In this document: in pieces, positions 16,084 through 24,995 of the stretch
Position numbering within the stretch: the stretch's first letter is position 1
Layout of the letters: each line of letters opens with the position of its first letter
Assembly (NCBI RefSeq): GCF_002902985.1
Contig: NZ_CP026167.1
Span: 3,410,001-3,474,000, forward strand
Direction: 5' to 3'
Origin: Leclercia sp. LSNIH1
GTDB lineage: Bacteria > Pseudomonadota > Gammaproteobacteria > Enterobacterales > Enterobacteriaceae
DNA: 64,000 nucleotides
Program-made: the position numbers and the translations under genes
The notes under the pieces: model-generated
Databases searched by the model: none
The model's input: the letters and a program-made list of their open reading frames with translations, nothing else
Told to the model about the DNA's origin: nothing

Positions 16084-17313
16084 ATGGCTTCTGCGCTCGC
16101 CAGACAATTAACCCAACGCTTCTTTCGCTACTTGGCTGTCACCAGCCAGAGCGACCCAAAGGTGAAAACCCTGCCCTCCACACCCGGCCAGCATGAGATG
16201 GCACGGATGCTGGCCGCAGAGCTGCAAACGCTGGGTTTGTCGGAGATCGTGATCGACGAATTTGCCACCGTCACCGCGGTAAAAAAGGGCAATGTTCCCG
16301 GCGCGCCGCGAATCGGTTTTATCACCCATATCGATACCGTTGACGTCGGTTTATCACCGGATATTCATCCACAGATCCTCACCTTTACCGGAGATGATCT
16401 CTGCCTGAATGCGGAAAAAGATATCTGGCTGCGGGTCAGCGAACACCCGGAAATCCTCGCTTACCCCAATGAAGAAATCATTTTCAGCGACGGCACCAGC
16501 GTACTGGGCGCCGACAACAAATCGGCGGTGACGGTGGTGATGACGCTGCTAGAGAACCTTACCGCTGAGCATAAGCATGGCGATATCGTGGTGGCCTTTG
16601 TGCCGGACGAAGAGATTGGCCTGTGCGGGGCGAAAGCGCTGGATCTGGCCCGTTTTGATGTCGATTTCGCCTGGACCATCGACTGCTGCGAGCTGGGGGA
16701 GATTGTTTACGAGAACTTCAACGCGGCGGCAGCGGAGATTCGCTTTACCGGCGTGACGGCGCACCCCATGTCGGCGAAGGGCGTGCTGGTGAACCCGCTG
16801 CTGATGGCAACCGACTACATCAACCATTTCGATCGTCTGCAAACCCCGGAGCATACCGAGGGCCGGGAAGGTTATATCTGGTTTAACGGCATTCAGGCCG
16901 GGCAAAACGAGGCGTTGCTGAAGGCGAGCATTCGTGATTTCGACCGTGAGAGTTTTGCCGCCCGTAAGGCGCAAATTGGCGAAGTGGCGGAGAAGATTGC
17001 CGCTCAACACCCTACCGCGCAGGTAAGCTGGCATATCGAAGATACCTACAGCAACATCAGCAATGCGGTAGGTGACGATCGCCGGGCAATCGACCTGATG
17101 TTCGAGGCGATGGAAAGTTTAGGCATCACGCCAAAACCGACCCCAATGCGCGGCGGCACCGACGGTGCAGCGCTCTCGGCGAAGGGGCTGTTAACCCCGA
17201 ACTTCTTCACCGGCGCCCATAACTTCCACTCAAAATTTGAGTTTTTACCGTTGAAATCGTTCGAGGCGTCGTACAACACGGCGCTGCAGCTCTGTCTGCT
17301 GGCGGCGCGTTAA
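16084..17313 (+). CDS. Peptidase T-like M20B tripeptidase (PepT paralogue)
   Basis: A 409-aa protein of PepT length with M20 metal-site motifs. THIDTVD carries the first metal His-x-Asp, SVLGADNKSAVT the bridging Asp, VPDEEIGLCGA the catalytic Glu pair, and HNFHSKFEF the C-terminal His. Canonical PepT has GADDKAG where this has GADNKSA, so it is probably a paralogue with altered specificity rather than pepT itself. The family removes N-terminal residues from tripeptides in the cytoplasm with two Zn ions. ATG 16084 follows GAAGGATCC. It shares a 115-bp divergent promoter region with the DppA-like gene. Confidence 0.86.
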   Translation: MASALARQLTQRFFRYLAVTSQSDPKVKTLPSTPGQHEMARMLAAELQTLGLSEIVIDEFATVTAVKKGNVPGAPRIGFITHIDTVDVGLSPDIHPQILTFTGDDLCLNAEKDIWLRVSEHPEILAYPNEEIIFSDGTSVLGADNKSAVTVVMTLLENLTAEHKHGDIVVAFVPDEEIGLCGAKALDLARFDVDFAWTIDCCELGEIVYENFNAAAAEIRFTGVTAHPMSAKGVLVNPLLMATDYINHFDRLQTPEHTEGREGYIWFNGIQAGQNEALLKASIRDFDRESFAARKAQIGEVAEKIAAQHPTAQVSWHIEDTYSNISNAVGDDRRAIDLMFEAMESLGITPKPTPMRGGTDGAALSAKGLLTPNFFTGAHNFHSKFEFLPLKSFEASYNTALQLCLLAAR

Positions 17314-17361
17314 GCGGGTTGGCGTTTTATTCGGCTTTCACTTAGCGTGCGCAAACTGGAG

Positions 17362-17396
17362 AACCCGGTCATGACATGACCGGGTTAATTTTTTAT
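17362..17396 (+). terminator. Terminator after the peptidase T-like gene
   Basis: Perfect 11-bp arms AACCCGGTCAT (17362-17372) and ATGACCGGGTT (17376-17386) surround loop GAC, followed by AATTTTTTATTT. The tail runs into the stop of the convergent immunity gene (17393). Confidence 0.85.
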
Positions 17397-17827
17397 TTAA
17401 CCTGACGGTTATTATCTGCTTTAAGCTCTTCCCAGGATGCTTCGAGTATCCAGAGACATTTAGCGCCATCGCTCGTTTTCAGTAACGCCTGCCGCGTACG
17501 CTGGTAGAACGCCTCGATCTCTACCGCTGATTTCTCGGTCGGAGGGGTACAGATGATGTCGCTACCAATCATGTGCGGCCATTTTTCAGCATCAATGGTT
17601 TGCAGCACCCGGAGCGTAACGGTGGTGTTCGTTGACAAGGCTAAGGCCATCGCGTCTTCAAGTTGTTGAGCCTGCTTAACGTCAGCCTTTGCAGCCAGCA
17701 CCGGGATCTGTTCAATCCACTCCGCCTCGCCAGCAGCCACGCCGCGCAGAGCGGAAGGCCAATCTGTTTCTTCAGCCATTGCCGGAAGTGAGATAATCGC
17801 TAGCAGTAAAACGGCCAGCCACTTCAT
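17393..17827 (-). CDS. Probable periplasmic immunity protein for the Tlde1-like effector
   Basis: A 144-aa protein with a clean Sec signal peptide (MKWLAVLLLAIISLPAMA-EE). The mature part is small and mostly helical, with two Cys (IICTPP and AKCLW, about residues 93 and 126) that could form a disulfide. No known domain is evident to me. Its ATG overlaps the effector stop by four bases (ATGA), so the two are translationally coupled. Export to the periplasm fits protection against a peptidoglycan-acting effector, as known for Tldi1. The immunity role is inferred from position and export. Confidence 0.7.
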   Translation of the reverse strand: MKWLAVLLLAIISLPAMAEETDWPSALRGVAAGEAEWIEQIPVLAAKADVKQAQQLEDAMALALSTNTTVTLRVLQTIDAEKWPHMIGSDIICTPPTEKSAVEIEAFYQRTRQALLKTSDGAKCLWILEASWEELKADNNRQVK

Positions 17828-18180
17828 CGCACCACCTCCAGATCGGTGCTGTCGCGGATTATCTGCCGACGTGTCGACAACGAAAGAATAATACAGCCTG
17901 CAGATGCGAACCCTGCAGGTCCTTCGATTCGTTCGCCATGGATACGAAACGCTGAGCGACCAAAGCTCTCGCCGGTGACTTGCTCAAGAATGATAGTTAC
18001 CGGTCCTTTTGAATTTGAATGCCCTGAGATTTTATAGGTCCCTCTTGGTATAGGTCCCAATCCCCTGACATGCTGACGGTCAGGATTGTTTTTATTGGTG
18101 AGTGCGCCGGAGTAGCCGGTCTCGATTAGCTTGCCATCTTTATACATCTTGCCAGTCGACTGCTCATACTTCCATCCCAT
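17824..18180 (-). CDS. tlde1: Tlde1-like L,D-transpeptidase-related T6SS effector (DUF2778)
   Basis: The 118-aa form starts at ATG 18180 (MGWKYEQSTGKMYKDG) after AAGGAGAAGGTT. It carries the family core GPIPRGTYKI, FRIHGERIEGPAGFASAGCIIL, including the catalytic His in RIHG and Cys in SAGC, the L,D-transpeptidase HG...SxGC signature. In Salmonella, Tlde1 is delivered by the type VI system into target periplasm, where it trims stem tetrapeptides and exchanges D-amino acids. The hcp-type gene ends 10 bp upstream and a signal-peptide-bearing partner overlaps downstream. There is no N-terminal signal, as expected for delivery through Hcp/VgrG. The longer in-frame start at 18246 would overlap hcp. 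Confidence 0.85.
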   Translation of the reverse strand: MGWKYEQSTGKMYKDGKLIETGYSGALTNKNNPDRQHVRGLGPIPRGTYKISGHSNSKGPVTIILEQVTGESFGRSAFRIHGERIEGPAGFASAGCIILSLSTRRQIIRDSTDLEVVR

Positions 18181-18190
18181 AACCTTCTCC

Positions 18191-18682
18191 TTATGCCGTC
18201 TTACGGTCGTTCCAGCTGTCTGCATGCATAATGTTACCATCGGCATAGCGCCACGTTATTTTTTCATACAACAGCTCCACCAGCTCAATGTGATTATGTT
18301 TCTCATAATCTGGATCTTTGACATCCAGCATCATTGGGCAGACGCTGACAACCTTTACGCCCTCCATAAGAGTTGAAAAGTATTCCACCTCTTGTCCTGC
18401 GTCATTAATGCGGTAAAACTTCAACTCAGCGGATTTAAGCTTCTGGCCCGTGCTAACGGCCTTGTAGAGATAGGGGCTGGAGGCGTCGATCTCTTTATCG
18501 AATGAGTAGGGAGAATGTACACGCAGGCTGGTTGCCTTGCCGTTGTGCTTGTCGGTGGGTTGCATTACGCCATGATTGAGGCCGATGACTTCTATGCTGC
18601 CTTCACGCCCGTAGACGTCGACAGAACCTTTAATATCTGCACCACCGTCGTCTTTAAGCCATAAATACGCGGGAATTGCCAT
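18191..18682 (-). CDS. hcp: Hcp-family type VI secretion tube protein
   Basis: A 163-aa protein with the Hcp beta-barrel pattern: MAIPAYLWLKDDGGADIKGSVDVYGREGSIEVIGLNHGV, RVHSPYSFDKEIDASSPYLYKAV, LKSAELKFYRI and a late ITWRYADG strand. Hcp hexamers stack into the T6SS tube and chaperone small effectors in their lumen. No tss baseplate or sheath genes are in this window, so this is an orphan hcp cassette that would need a main T6SS cluster elsewhere. It precedes the Tlde1-like effector and is probably its carrier. Confidence 0.9.
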   Translation of the reverse strand: MAIPAYLWLKDDGGADIKGSVDVYGREGSIEVIGLNHGVMQPTDKHNGKATSLRVHSPYSFDKEIDASSPYLYKAVSTGQKLKSAELKFYRINDAGQEVEYFSTLMEGVKVVSVCPMMLDVKDPDYEKHNHIELVELLYEKITWRYADGNIMHADSWNDRKTA

Positions 18683-18822
18683 TTGAGTTAAACTCCATTT
18701 AAGAAAATCCTGTAATGTTATGCACTTACATGCCAGCCCACGCTATAGCTTAAAAAATCATCCGTCAACTTTTGTGCGACGGTACATAAAACGATCTGAT
18801 GTTTCCTTGATGCAAATAAAAA

Positions 18823-18848
18823 AGACCGGAAAAACCTGACCGGGGTCT
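18823..18848 (-). terminator. Probable terminator downstream of tehAB
   Basis: Read on the minus strand, AGACCCCGG pairs with CCGGTCT with a small bulge and runs into TTTTTTATTT. It follows tehB (stop at 18962) and the REP element at 18882-18957. Confidence 0.5.
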
Positions 18849-18881
18849 GATAACGAACCTATTTACTATTGTATTCGCGGA

Positions 18882-18957
18882 TAGGCCGGGAGGCGGCTGC
18901 GCCTTACCCGGCCTACGGTATTATAGGCCCGTGCAAGCCCTGCGCCGCCGGGCAAGA
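18882..18957. repeat. REP pair between hcp cassette and tehB
   Basis: GGCCGGGAGGCGGCTGCGCC...TACCCGGCCTAC is followed by the complementary TAGGCCCG...GCGCCGCCGGGC arm. It marks the junction between the conserved tehB anchor and the inserted T6SS cassette. Confidence 0.8.
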
Positions 18958-18961
18958 ACGG

Positions 18962-19558
18962 TTACGTCGGCTTACGCGCCAGCATCGTGGCAAAACGCAG
19001 CTTAATGCGGTTCCCCTGGGCGTCGGTGCGGTGCAGCTCGCCCACCTCCTCGTTATATTTCAGCAGTTCCCAGCCCGCATAGTAGTCGCTTAACTCGCCG
19101 GTTTTAAACGCGAACGGGAAGCCGACGTTGCACGGATAATCGTCGGTATCCATTGCGGCCACAATCAGGTTATAGCCGCCGGGTTTCGTGCAGCGCTGCA
19201 TGTTGTCGATAAGATTGGGGATGGTTTCCGCCTGCAGGAACATCATCACCACGGTAGAGAGAATAAAATCGTATTCGCCGTCAAAGCGCAGGGTGTTGAG
19301 ATCCTGGACCGCCGTCTGCAGGTTAGTGATCCCCTCTTTCGCCTTGATGCTCTCGATATTCTCGATGCCCATCGGACTTTTATCCCACGCGGTGACGTCA
19401 AAGCCGTTCGCCGCAAGGTAGAGGCTGTTTCGCCCGTTGCCGCAGCCGAGATCCAGCGTCTTGCCCGGCTCAACAATCCCGGCGCTGTAGAGCACTTCGG
19501 AGTGGGTACGGGTCAGGCCATATTTTTCGGTAAAGTAGTTCTCATCAAACACAGTCAT
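18962..19558 (-). CDS. tehB: TehB, tellurite/selenite SAM-dependent methyltransferase
   Basis: A 198-aa class I methyltransferase. It starts [23 protein letters not shown], and motif I is [15 protein letters not shown] with the acidic AWDKSP strand after it. E. coli TehB (197 aa) methylates tellurite and contributes to resistance. Its start overlaps the tehA stop by four bases, forming the tehAB operon in the E. coli order. Confidence 0.95.
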   Translation of the reverse strand: MTVFDENYFTEKYGLTRTHSEVLYSAGIVEPGKTLDLGCGNGRNSLYLAANGFDVTAWDKSPMGIENIESIKAKEGITNLQTAVQDLNTLRFDGEYDFILSTVVMMFLQAETIPNLIDNMQRCTKPGGYNLIVAAMDTDDYPCNVGFPFAFKTGELSDYYAGWELLKYNEEVGELHRTDAQGNRIKLRFATMLARKPT

Positions 19559-20559
19559 TCTTTTTCCTCAGCTTGCATAAGCGTTGCTTTGTCTGCACGA
19601 ACCAACAGTTTCCCCTGCATCAACAGGATAAACGTACGCACCAGTAATAGCGCAATGATGGCATTGGTAAAAATAAAGAGCGGAATGGCGATGGCGTGAA
19701 AGAAACCGGACGGGCTACTCTGCCCCAGATGCAAGCCGGTGGTGGCCAGCGCCGAGACGCCGAACGAAAAGCTCCAGAATGAAGCATTAAAGGGCTGCGA
19801 CAGATACCAGGGCATCAGCCGCAGGGTAAAGAGTAATTGCAACAGGCCATAGCCGAACAGCATTTTGGCAAAGGTATCCGCCTCGCCGCCGTTGACGCTG
19901 AGCCACGCGCTACAGGCCACCAGCGCAGGGGCCAGCTGAATACCGAGAGATGAGCGCATTGGCGCAGGCAGTTCACCCGCGCTGCGCAGCCGTTGCAGTA
20001 TCACTGGTTCCAGGCTCAGCCAGGAGAAGACCCCCGCGCCGAGAAACACCAGCCCGGCATCGTGAAACCCGAGTGCGCCGCAGGCCATCGCGCTGATAAA
20101 GTTGTTAGCCACCGTCGGCAGGTAGAGCCCCGGGGTGGTCGCCTCCTCCGGATGTTTGCCGCGCCACAGCCCGGCGGACTGCCACGCCGCATAGCTCAAC
20201 TGCACCACCACGCCCACGCTGAACAAGGCCAGCGCCAGCGGGCGATACCAGGGCACAAAGCCAATCGCCACCAGCATGGTGGTGGCCGGGAACAGACTCA
20301 CAAAGCTGCTCATTACCGGATGACGCATCTCCGCCAGGACGCTGCCGGGAAACCGCACCGCGCGGGTGATAAACGCCACGGTTAACAGCAGCCAGATCGT
20401 CATCGCCAGCAACACCAGCATCTCCCCCGGCCAGTGCGGCACCGGCCAGATGGTGCTGGCATAGCGCCAGGCGAAGCCCATACCAATCGTACCCAGCACC
20501 ATACCGTAGTAGCCAGCGGGCAAATTAAGAACGCGTTCAGCGGGTTGAGTCTTGTACAT
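19555..20559 (-). CDS. tehA: TehA, tellurite-resistance/dicarboxylate (TDT) family channel
   Basis: A 334-aa protein with ten hydrophobic helices and no signal peptide. The start [25 protein letters not shown] and the later GWELL-type tail belong to the TehA/SLAC1 anion-channel fold. The pore Phe region (ATTGLHLGQ stretch) is present. TehA homologues conduct small anions; in E. coli, overexpressed tehAB gives tellurite resistance. It is divergent from ydcK. Confidence 0.93.
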   Translation of the reverse strand: MYKTQPAERVLNLPAGYYGMVLGTIGMGFAWRYASTIWPVPHWPGEMLVLLAMTIWLLLTVAFITRAVRFPGSVLAEMRHPVMSSFVSLFPATTMLVAIGFVPWYRPLALALFSVGVVVQLSYAAWQSAGLWRGKHPEEATTPGLYLPTVANNFISAMACGALGFHDAGLVFLGAGVFSWLSLEPVILQRLRSAGELPAPMRSSLGIQLAPALVACSAWLSVNGGEADTFAKMLFGYGLLQLLFTLRLMPWYLSQPFNASFWSFSFGVSALATTGLHLGQSSPSGFFHAIAIPLFIFTNAIIALLLVRTFILLMQGKLLVRADKATLMQAEEKE

Positions 20560-20681
20560 TTTTTTTAAGCTATAAATTATATTTGAAATGCTAGTTTAAG
20601 GAGTTTCATTTGCCGATGCCACTCTTTCGATCAAGCCAAAGTTTGCTACGGTTAGTAAAGAGGACAACTGCGGACACAGTG

Positions 20682-21662
20682 ATGAATAAATATCAACTCA
20701 GCGAAGAGAGCCGTCTGCACCACTGGCAGGATGGCGAGACCAAAACAGCGGTAAAAGTACGCCAGATTATCGCCGCGCGTGATTTCAGCGATGTGAAAAG
20801 CGGCACCCGGGGGGGCTGGATCAATGACCAATCGGCGCTCTCGCAGGAGGATGACTGCTGGATCTACGACGAGAACAGCGTGGTCTTTGCCGGGGCACAG
20901 GTGAGCGGTAACGCGCGCCTTACCCGGCCATGCGTAATTAGTCATCAGGCGTCTGTCGGCGATAACGCATGGGTTGACGGAGCCGAGATCGGCCACGGCG
21001 CGCGCTTAAGTGACAACGTCACCGTTCAGTCTTCGGTGGTGCGTGGTGAATGCCATCTGTTTGGTAATGCCCGCATCCTGCACAACAGCATGGTGATCGC
21101 CGCTAAAGGGTTAACCCCGGACAATGAGCAGATCCTGCGTATTTTTGGCGAGGCCACGGTCAGCCAGTCGCGGGTGGTACATCAGGCGCAGATCTACGGC
21201 AACGCCAATGTCAGCTACGCCTTTGTTGAGCATCGCGCTGAAATTTTTGACAACGCGCTGATCGAAGGCAACGAAGTGAACAACGTCTGGGTATGCGACT
21301 GCGCCAAAGTGTACGGCAACGCGCGCCTGCTCGCGGGGCTGGAGGAGGATGCCATCCCTACCCTGCGCTACAGCTCCCAGGTGGCGGAAAATGCCCTGGT
21401 TGAGGGCAACTGCGTGATTAAACACCATGTGCTGATTGGCGGCGAAGCCTGGCTACGCGGCGGACCGATTTTAATAGATGACAAAGTGGTGATTCAGGGT
21501 CGGGCACGCATTCGCGGGGAAGTGCTGATCGAGCATCATATTGAGATTACCGATGACGCGGTGATTGAGGCGGCGGAAGGCGAGATGATCCACCTGCGCG
21601 GTGAGAAGGTGATTAACGGCGCGCAGCATATCACCCGCACGCCGCTGATTGGTGCATTATGA
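20682..21662 (+). CDS. ydcK: YdcK, left-handed beta-helix (hexapeptide-like repeat) protein
   Basis: The 326-aa form starts at ATG 20682 ([29 protein letters not shown]), the E. coli YdcK length and N-terminus. The middle and C-terminal parts are repeats of about six residues ([67 protein letters not shown]) typical of left-handed beta-helix acyltransferase-like proteins. No catalytic residue or acceptor is known. It is transcribed away from tehA, and its end overlaps the rimL stop by six bases. Confidence 0.9.
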   Translation: MNKYQLSEESRLHHWQDGETKTAVKVRQIIAARDFSDVKSGTRGGWINDQSALSQEDDCWIYDENSVVFAGAQVSGNARLTRPCVISHQASVGDNAWVDGAEIGHGARLSDNVTVQSSVVRGECHLFGNARILHNSMVIAAKGLTPDNEQILRIFGEATVSQSRVVHQAQIYGNANVSYAFVEHRAEIFDNALIEGNEVNNVWVCDCAKVYGNARLLAGLEEDAIPTLRYSSQVAENALVEGNCVIKHHVLIGGEAWLRGGPILIDDKVVIQGRARIRGEVLIEHHIEITDDAVIEAAEGEMIHLRGEKVINGAQHITRTPLIGAL

Positions 21663-22205
21663 GGTGCAGATCCGGGCATAGATGTTCTGGTCGTCATAGC
21701 CTCCGTTGAGGAATTCCGCCTCTTTCAGACACCCTTCCAGCACAAAGCCGTTGCGCAGCGCCACCTGATTGCTGGCGGCGTTGTCAACGCGGCACTTGAT
21801 GACGAAACGGCGGATCTCTCCGCGTCCGGCGTAGTGGCGGATAAAGGCCTCCAGTGCCTGGGACAAAATACCCTGCCCCTGATGCGCTTCATCCAGCCAG
21901 TAGCCGATATAGCCGGTTTTATTCAGCGGCTCGATGGCGTTAAACGACAGCACCCCCACCAGCGCATTATCGTGAAAAATCAGGAACATCTTGGCGTAAC
22001 CACGTTGATGCAGCATCTGGTTGCTCTGAATGTTCTGGCGGGTGTCCTCTTCGGTGCCGACATATTGCGGCCAGTTAAGGTAGTCCTGTAACCACGCCCG
22101 GTTTTTGATCACCAGATTATGCAGCTCGGAGGTGTAACGCTCGTCGGCGGCACGCAGTTCGATATGCGCATTGACGGGAATGATCTCTTCAGTTGGTGTG
22201 GTCAT
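21657..22205 (-). CDS. rimL: RimL, N-alpha-acetyltransferase of ribosomal protein L12
   Basis: A 182-aa GNAT protein. The acetyl-CoA loop region is in the [21 protein letters not shown] segment (Q/RxxGxG-like), and [34 protein letters not shown] matches E. coli RimL closely. RimL acetylates the N-terminal Ser of L12, converting it to L7. The E. coli order ydcK-rimL-(ydcH)-opgD is kept except that ydcH is missing, its place taken by a REP pair. Confidence 0.93.
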   Translation of the reverse strand: MTTPTEEIIPVNAHIELRAADERYTSELHNLVIKNRAWLQDYLNWPQYVGTEEDTRQNIQSNQMLHQRGYAKMFLIFHDNALVGVLSFNAIEPLNKTGYIGYWLDEAHQGQGILSQALEAFIRHYAGRGEIRRFVIKCRVDNAASNQVALRNGFVLEGCLKEAEFLNGGYDDQNIYARICTS

Positions 22206-22218
22206 CGTGCTTCCTCTG

Positions 22219-22306
22219 CAACGCCGGGCGGCGCATGCGCTTGCCCGGCCTACGGTTTAGTGCCGTTCGTAGGCCGGGTAAGGCGCAGCCGCCACCCGGC
22301 AAAGGC
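22219..22306. repeat. REP pair between rimL and opgD
   Basis: GCCGGGCGGCGCATGCGC...GCCCGGCCTACGG and the facing CGTAGGCCGGGTAAGGCGCAGCCGCCACCCGGC arm form a BIME of about 85 bp that fills the rimL-opgD gap where E. coli has ydcH. Confidence 0.85.
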
Positions 22307-23962
22307 TTAACGCATTACGCGGTCGTCTACATACTGACGTTTATCCGGCGCGGGCGGGAAATAGTGATACAGCCAGGTTTCGCTGATCGCTTCGCCCTGA
22401 CAGCGCAGGAACATCCGTATATCCACCGTATCGGTCGAATCGCTGGTCGGGTACCAGTCGAACAGGATGCGATAGCCATCGAACGGCTCCACATAGAGGA
22501 TCTCAATCTGCTTCGCTTCTCCACTGGAGAGGGTGATTACCGGCTCGATCCCTTTTGGCGCGGCCGCTTTCAGATCGCCGCCGACAAAATCGACCGCAAA
22601 ACGGCGCGCCCACACCTTCGGATAGTGCTCGCCAGGGGCCCAGCCTTCCGGGAAGCCGCCCATGCCGGTACGGGTGGCCAGCACGTTTGCCAGCGGGGAA
22701 CGGACCGGCGGCCTGGCGCTCCAGTAGAGACGGTACTGGAAGTTCAGTTTATCCCCCGCCTTCACCGGTTTTTCCGGCTGCCAGAAGCAGACCACGTTAT
22801 CCAGGGTTTCGCCGGTGGTCGGGATCTCCATCAGCCCGACGGTGCCTTTGCCCCACTGGTTACGCGGCTCAACCCACAGGCTTGGGCGCTTGTTGTACCA
22901 GCCCATGATGTCCTGATAGTGGGAGAAGTCGCGGTCAAGCTGGAGCAGACCAAAACCTTTCGGGTTTTTGTCGGTATAGGCGTTGTATTGCAGCTTTTGC
23001 GGGTTATTCAGCGGGCGGCAAACCCATTCGCCGTTGCCGCGCCACATCGCCAGACGATCGGAGTCGTGGATCTGCGGATGAATGGTGTCGCAGACGCGGC
23101 GCTCGTTGTTGCCGCAGGCGAACATGCTGGTCATCGGGGCAATACCCAACTGCTGGATCTCTTTACGGGCGTAGAGATGGTTTTCGACATCCATGATCAC
23201 CTGGGTCTTCTCGCAGTGGATCACAAACTTATAGGCCCCGGTGATGCTCGGGCTGTCGAGCAGGGTGTAGACCGTGAAGGTGGTCGCCCCGGGTTTAACG
23301 GTTTCAAACCAGAAGGCGGTGAAGTCCGGGAACTCCTCGGTGCTGTCGGCGTAGGTGTTCAGCGCCAGGCCGCGGGCGGAGAGCCCATACTGATAGGTGT
23401 CGTCAACCGCGCGGAAGTAGCTCGCGCCGAGGAAAGAGACGATATCGCGGCGCGCCAGCTCCGGCGATTTAAAGGCGCGGAAACCGGCGAAGCCTAAGTC
23501 GCTCTGCCCTTCCAGCTGCTTAGTATCGACCCCCGCGTCGTGGTAGTTGAAGAGTTCCGGGCGGAAGTGGATCTCACGCGCCTGGGCGGTCTGGTTATCC
23601 AGGGAGAACATGCGCACCCGACGGCGGAAGCCCATCCCGACGTGGAAGAACTGCACATCAAGCTGGCGGTTTTCGATGTTGTTCCACAGCGACTGCTTTG
23701 GATCGTACTGGATGCTGTTATAAGCCTGCGGTGTCAGTGTTGCCAGCGTATCCGGCAGCGGACGCGGCGCACCACCCCACGGTGTTTGCGCCAGGTCGTG
23801 AGCCATGGATTGCAGCACAGAAAAGTCGAAACGGCGGCTGGTGCCGTCCGCAATATCCGATTCAGCTGCACTGGCCGCCTGGGAAAAGAGTGCGGCGAAA
23901 CCGGAAGTTCCGCTTACTGCGGCGACGGCCAGAGATCCTTTTAAAAAACGTCTGCGATTCAT
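22307..23962 (-). CDS. opgD: OpgD/MdoD, periplasmic glucan (OPG) biosynthesis protein D
   Basis: The 551-aa form starts at ATG 23962. Its Tat signal [18 protein letters not shown]...AASA has the twin-arginine motif RRRFLKG, as in E. coli OpgD. The mature part is the MdoG superfamily two-domain beta-sandwich. E. coli OpgD helps shape the backbone of osmoregulated periplasmic glucans after synthesis by OpgH, and recent work assigns glucanase activity to the OpgG/OpgD family. A longer frame exists up to 24025, but the Tat motif fixes the start. Confidence 0.94.
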   Translation of the reverse strand: MNRRRFLKGSLAVAAVSGTSGFAALFSQAASAAESDIADGTSRRFDFSVLQSMAHDLAQTPWGGAPRPLPDTLATLTPQAYNSIQYDPKQSLWNNIENRQLDVQFFHVGMGFRRRVRMFSLDNQTAQAREIHFRPELFNYHDAGVDTKQLEGQSDLGFAGFRAFKSPELARRDIVSFLGASYFRAVDDTYQYGLSARGLALNTYADSTEEFPDFTAFWFETVKPGATTFTVYTLLDSPSITGAYKFVIHCEKTQVIMDVENHLYARKEIQQLGIAPMTSMFACGNNERRVCDTIHPQIHDSDRLAMWRGNGEWVCRPLNNPQKLQYNAYTDKNPKGFGLLQLDRDFSHYQDIMGWYNKRPSLWVEPRNQWGKGTVGLMEIPTTGETLDNVVCFWQPEKPVKAGDKLNFQYRLYWSARPPVRSPLANVLATRTGMGGFPEGWAPGEHYPKVWARRFAVDFVGGDLKAAAPKGIEPVITLSSGEAKQIEILYVEPFDGYRILFDWYPTSDSTDTVDIRMFLRCQGEAISETWLYHYFPPAPDKRQYVDDRVMR

Positions 23963-24167
23963 GCCTGGAAAAACGTCCTTATGGTCGTGGGGTGGTGGGT
24001 TTCGCTTAAGGCGAAACAACGGCAAGAAAGAACATCATTAAAAGGGCACAGCCTAAACAAAAACGGTTAAGAATCCAATTGTTGGCAGGCGAGAATATGA
24101 ACAAAGCGCGAAAGAATTTTCTGTCGAGGGGAATTGCCTGAAACGGAGGTAAAGTTATGTTTAAAAA

Positions 24168-24199
24168 AGCCCCCGACGGACATCATCGTCGGAGGCTTA
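24168..24199 (-). terminator. Terminator after the amino-acid binding protein gene
   Basis: AGCC(CC)CGACG at 24169-24179 pairs with CGTCG(GA)GGCT at 24188-24198. The plus-strand run AAAAAA before it gives the U tract for the minus-strand operon ending at 24211. Confidence 0.75.
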
Positions 24200-24210
24200 G
24201 CGTAAGATGA

Positions 24211-24984
24211 TTATTTCACGCTGACATCGATGCCCGGGAAGTACTTCTGCGCAAGCTTGTCGATAGTGCCGTCAGCACGGACTTTATCAATGGCGGCATC
24301 AAGCTGCTTTTTGGTGGCCTCATCGCCTTTACGCAGGCCATAGCCGATCCCGCTGCCCAGGATGGTGTCATCGGCGACCGGCTTACCGATAAAGCCAAAG
24401 CCTTTCCCCTGTGGCTTGCTCAGGAAGCCCGCCTGTCCGGCGGCAGACATCACCAGCGAGGCGTCAATACGGCCATTCAGCAGATCGCCCCAGGCCATGT
24501 TCTGATCTTTATACGACACCACGGTGACACCCTGTTTTTCCCAGTGCTCCTTGGCGTAGGTTTCCTGAATGGAGCCCTGCAACACGCCCACGGTCTTGCC
24601 CTTCAGCCCTTCCGGGGTGGCGTCCACCGCGCTACCGGTCTTGCCCACCAGCTGAGATGGAATACGGTAGATCGGCTGGGTGAAGTCGATGCTCTGGCGA
24701 CGCTGGTCGGTGATGTTCATCGCCGAGTTGATGGCGTCAAATTTCTTCGCCACCAGCCCCGGGATCAGCGCGTCAAACGAGGTTTCAACCCAGCTGCACT
24801 TCAGGGCCGCCGCCGCGCAAATTGCGTTCCCCAGCTCAATATCAAACCCTTCCAGTTCACCCGAGGCGTTACGGCTCTCAAAAGGCGGATACTCAGCTTC
24901 TACGCCGTAACGTAATTCGGTTGCGGCAAGTGAGGAAAACGAACACAGCAACCCCAGGCCGACAACGAAGGCTTTTACTTTCAT
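24211..24984 (-). CDS. Amino-acid ABC transporter substrate-binding protein (ArgT/HisJ-like)
   Basis: The 257-aa form starts at ATG 24984 with signal peptide MKVKAFVVGLGLLCSFSSLAA. The mature start ELRYGVEAEYPPFESRNASGELEGFDIELGNAICA is the family 3 solute-binding signature, and DALIPGLVAKKFDAINSAMNITDQRRQSIDFT is the basic-amino-acid binding loop seen in ArgT/HisJ. No membrane subunits are adjacent. It is 11 bp downstream of the aminotransferase gene on the same strand, so the pair probably takes up and transaminates a related amino acid. Confidence 0.85.
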   Translation of the reverse strand: MKVKAFVVGLGLLCSFSSLAATELRYGVEAEYPPFESRNASGELEGFDIELGNAICAAAALKCSWVETSFDALIPGLVAKKFDAINSAMNITDQRRQSIDFTQPIYRIPSQLVGKTGSAVDATPEGLKGKTVGVLQGSIQETYAKEHWEKQGVTVVSYKDQNMAWGDLLNGRIDASLVMSAAGQAGFLSKPQGKGFGFIGKPVADDTILGSGIGYGLRKGDEATKKQLDAAIDKVRADGTIDKLAQKYFPGIDVSVK

Positions 24985-24995
24985 GACTGAACTCC

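Noticed and set aside
20610..20681. N-terminal extension of YdcK
   Set aside because: The extra 24 residues are not present in E. coli YdcK, whose N-terminus matches the ATG at 20682.
22193..23497. 434-aa open frame on the plus strand opposite opgD
   Set aside because: Antisense to a full-length Tat-exported OpgD; it starts inside a REP element and has no known domain.
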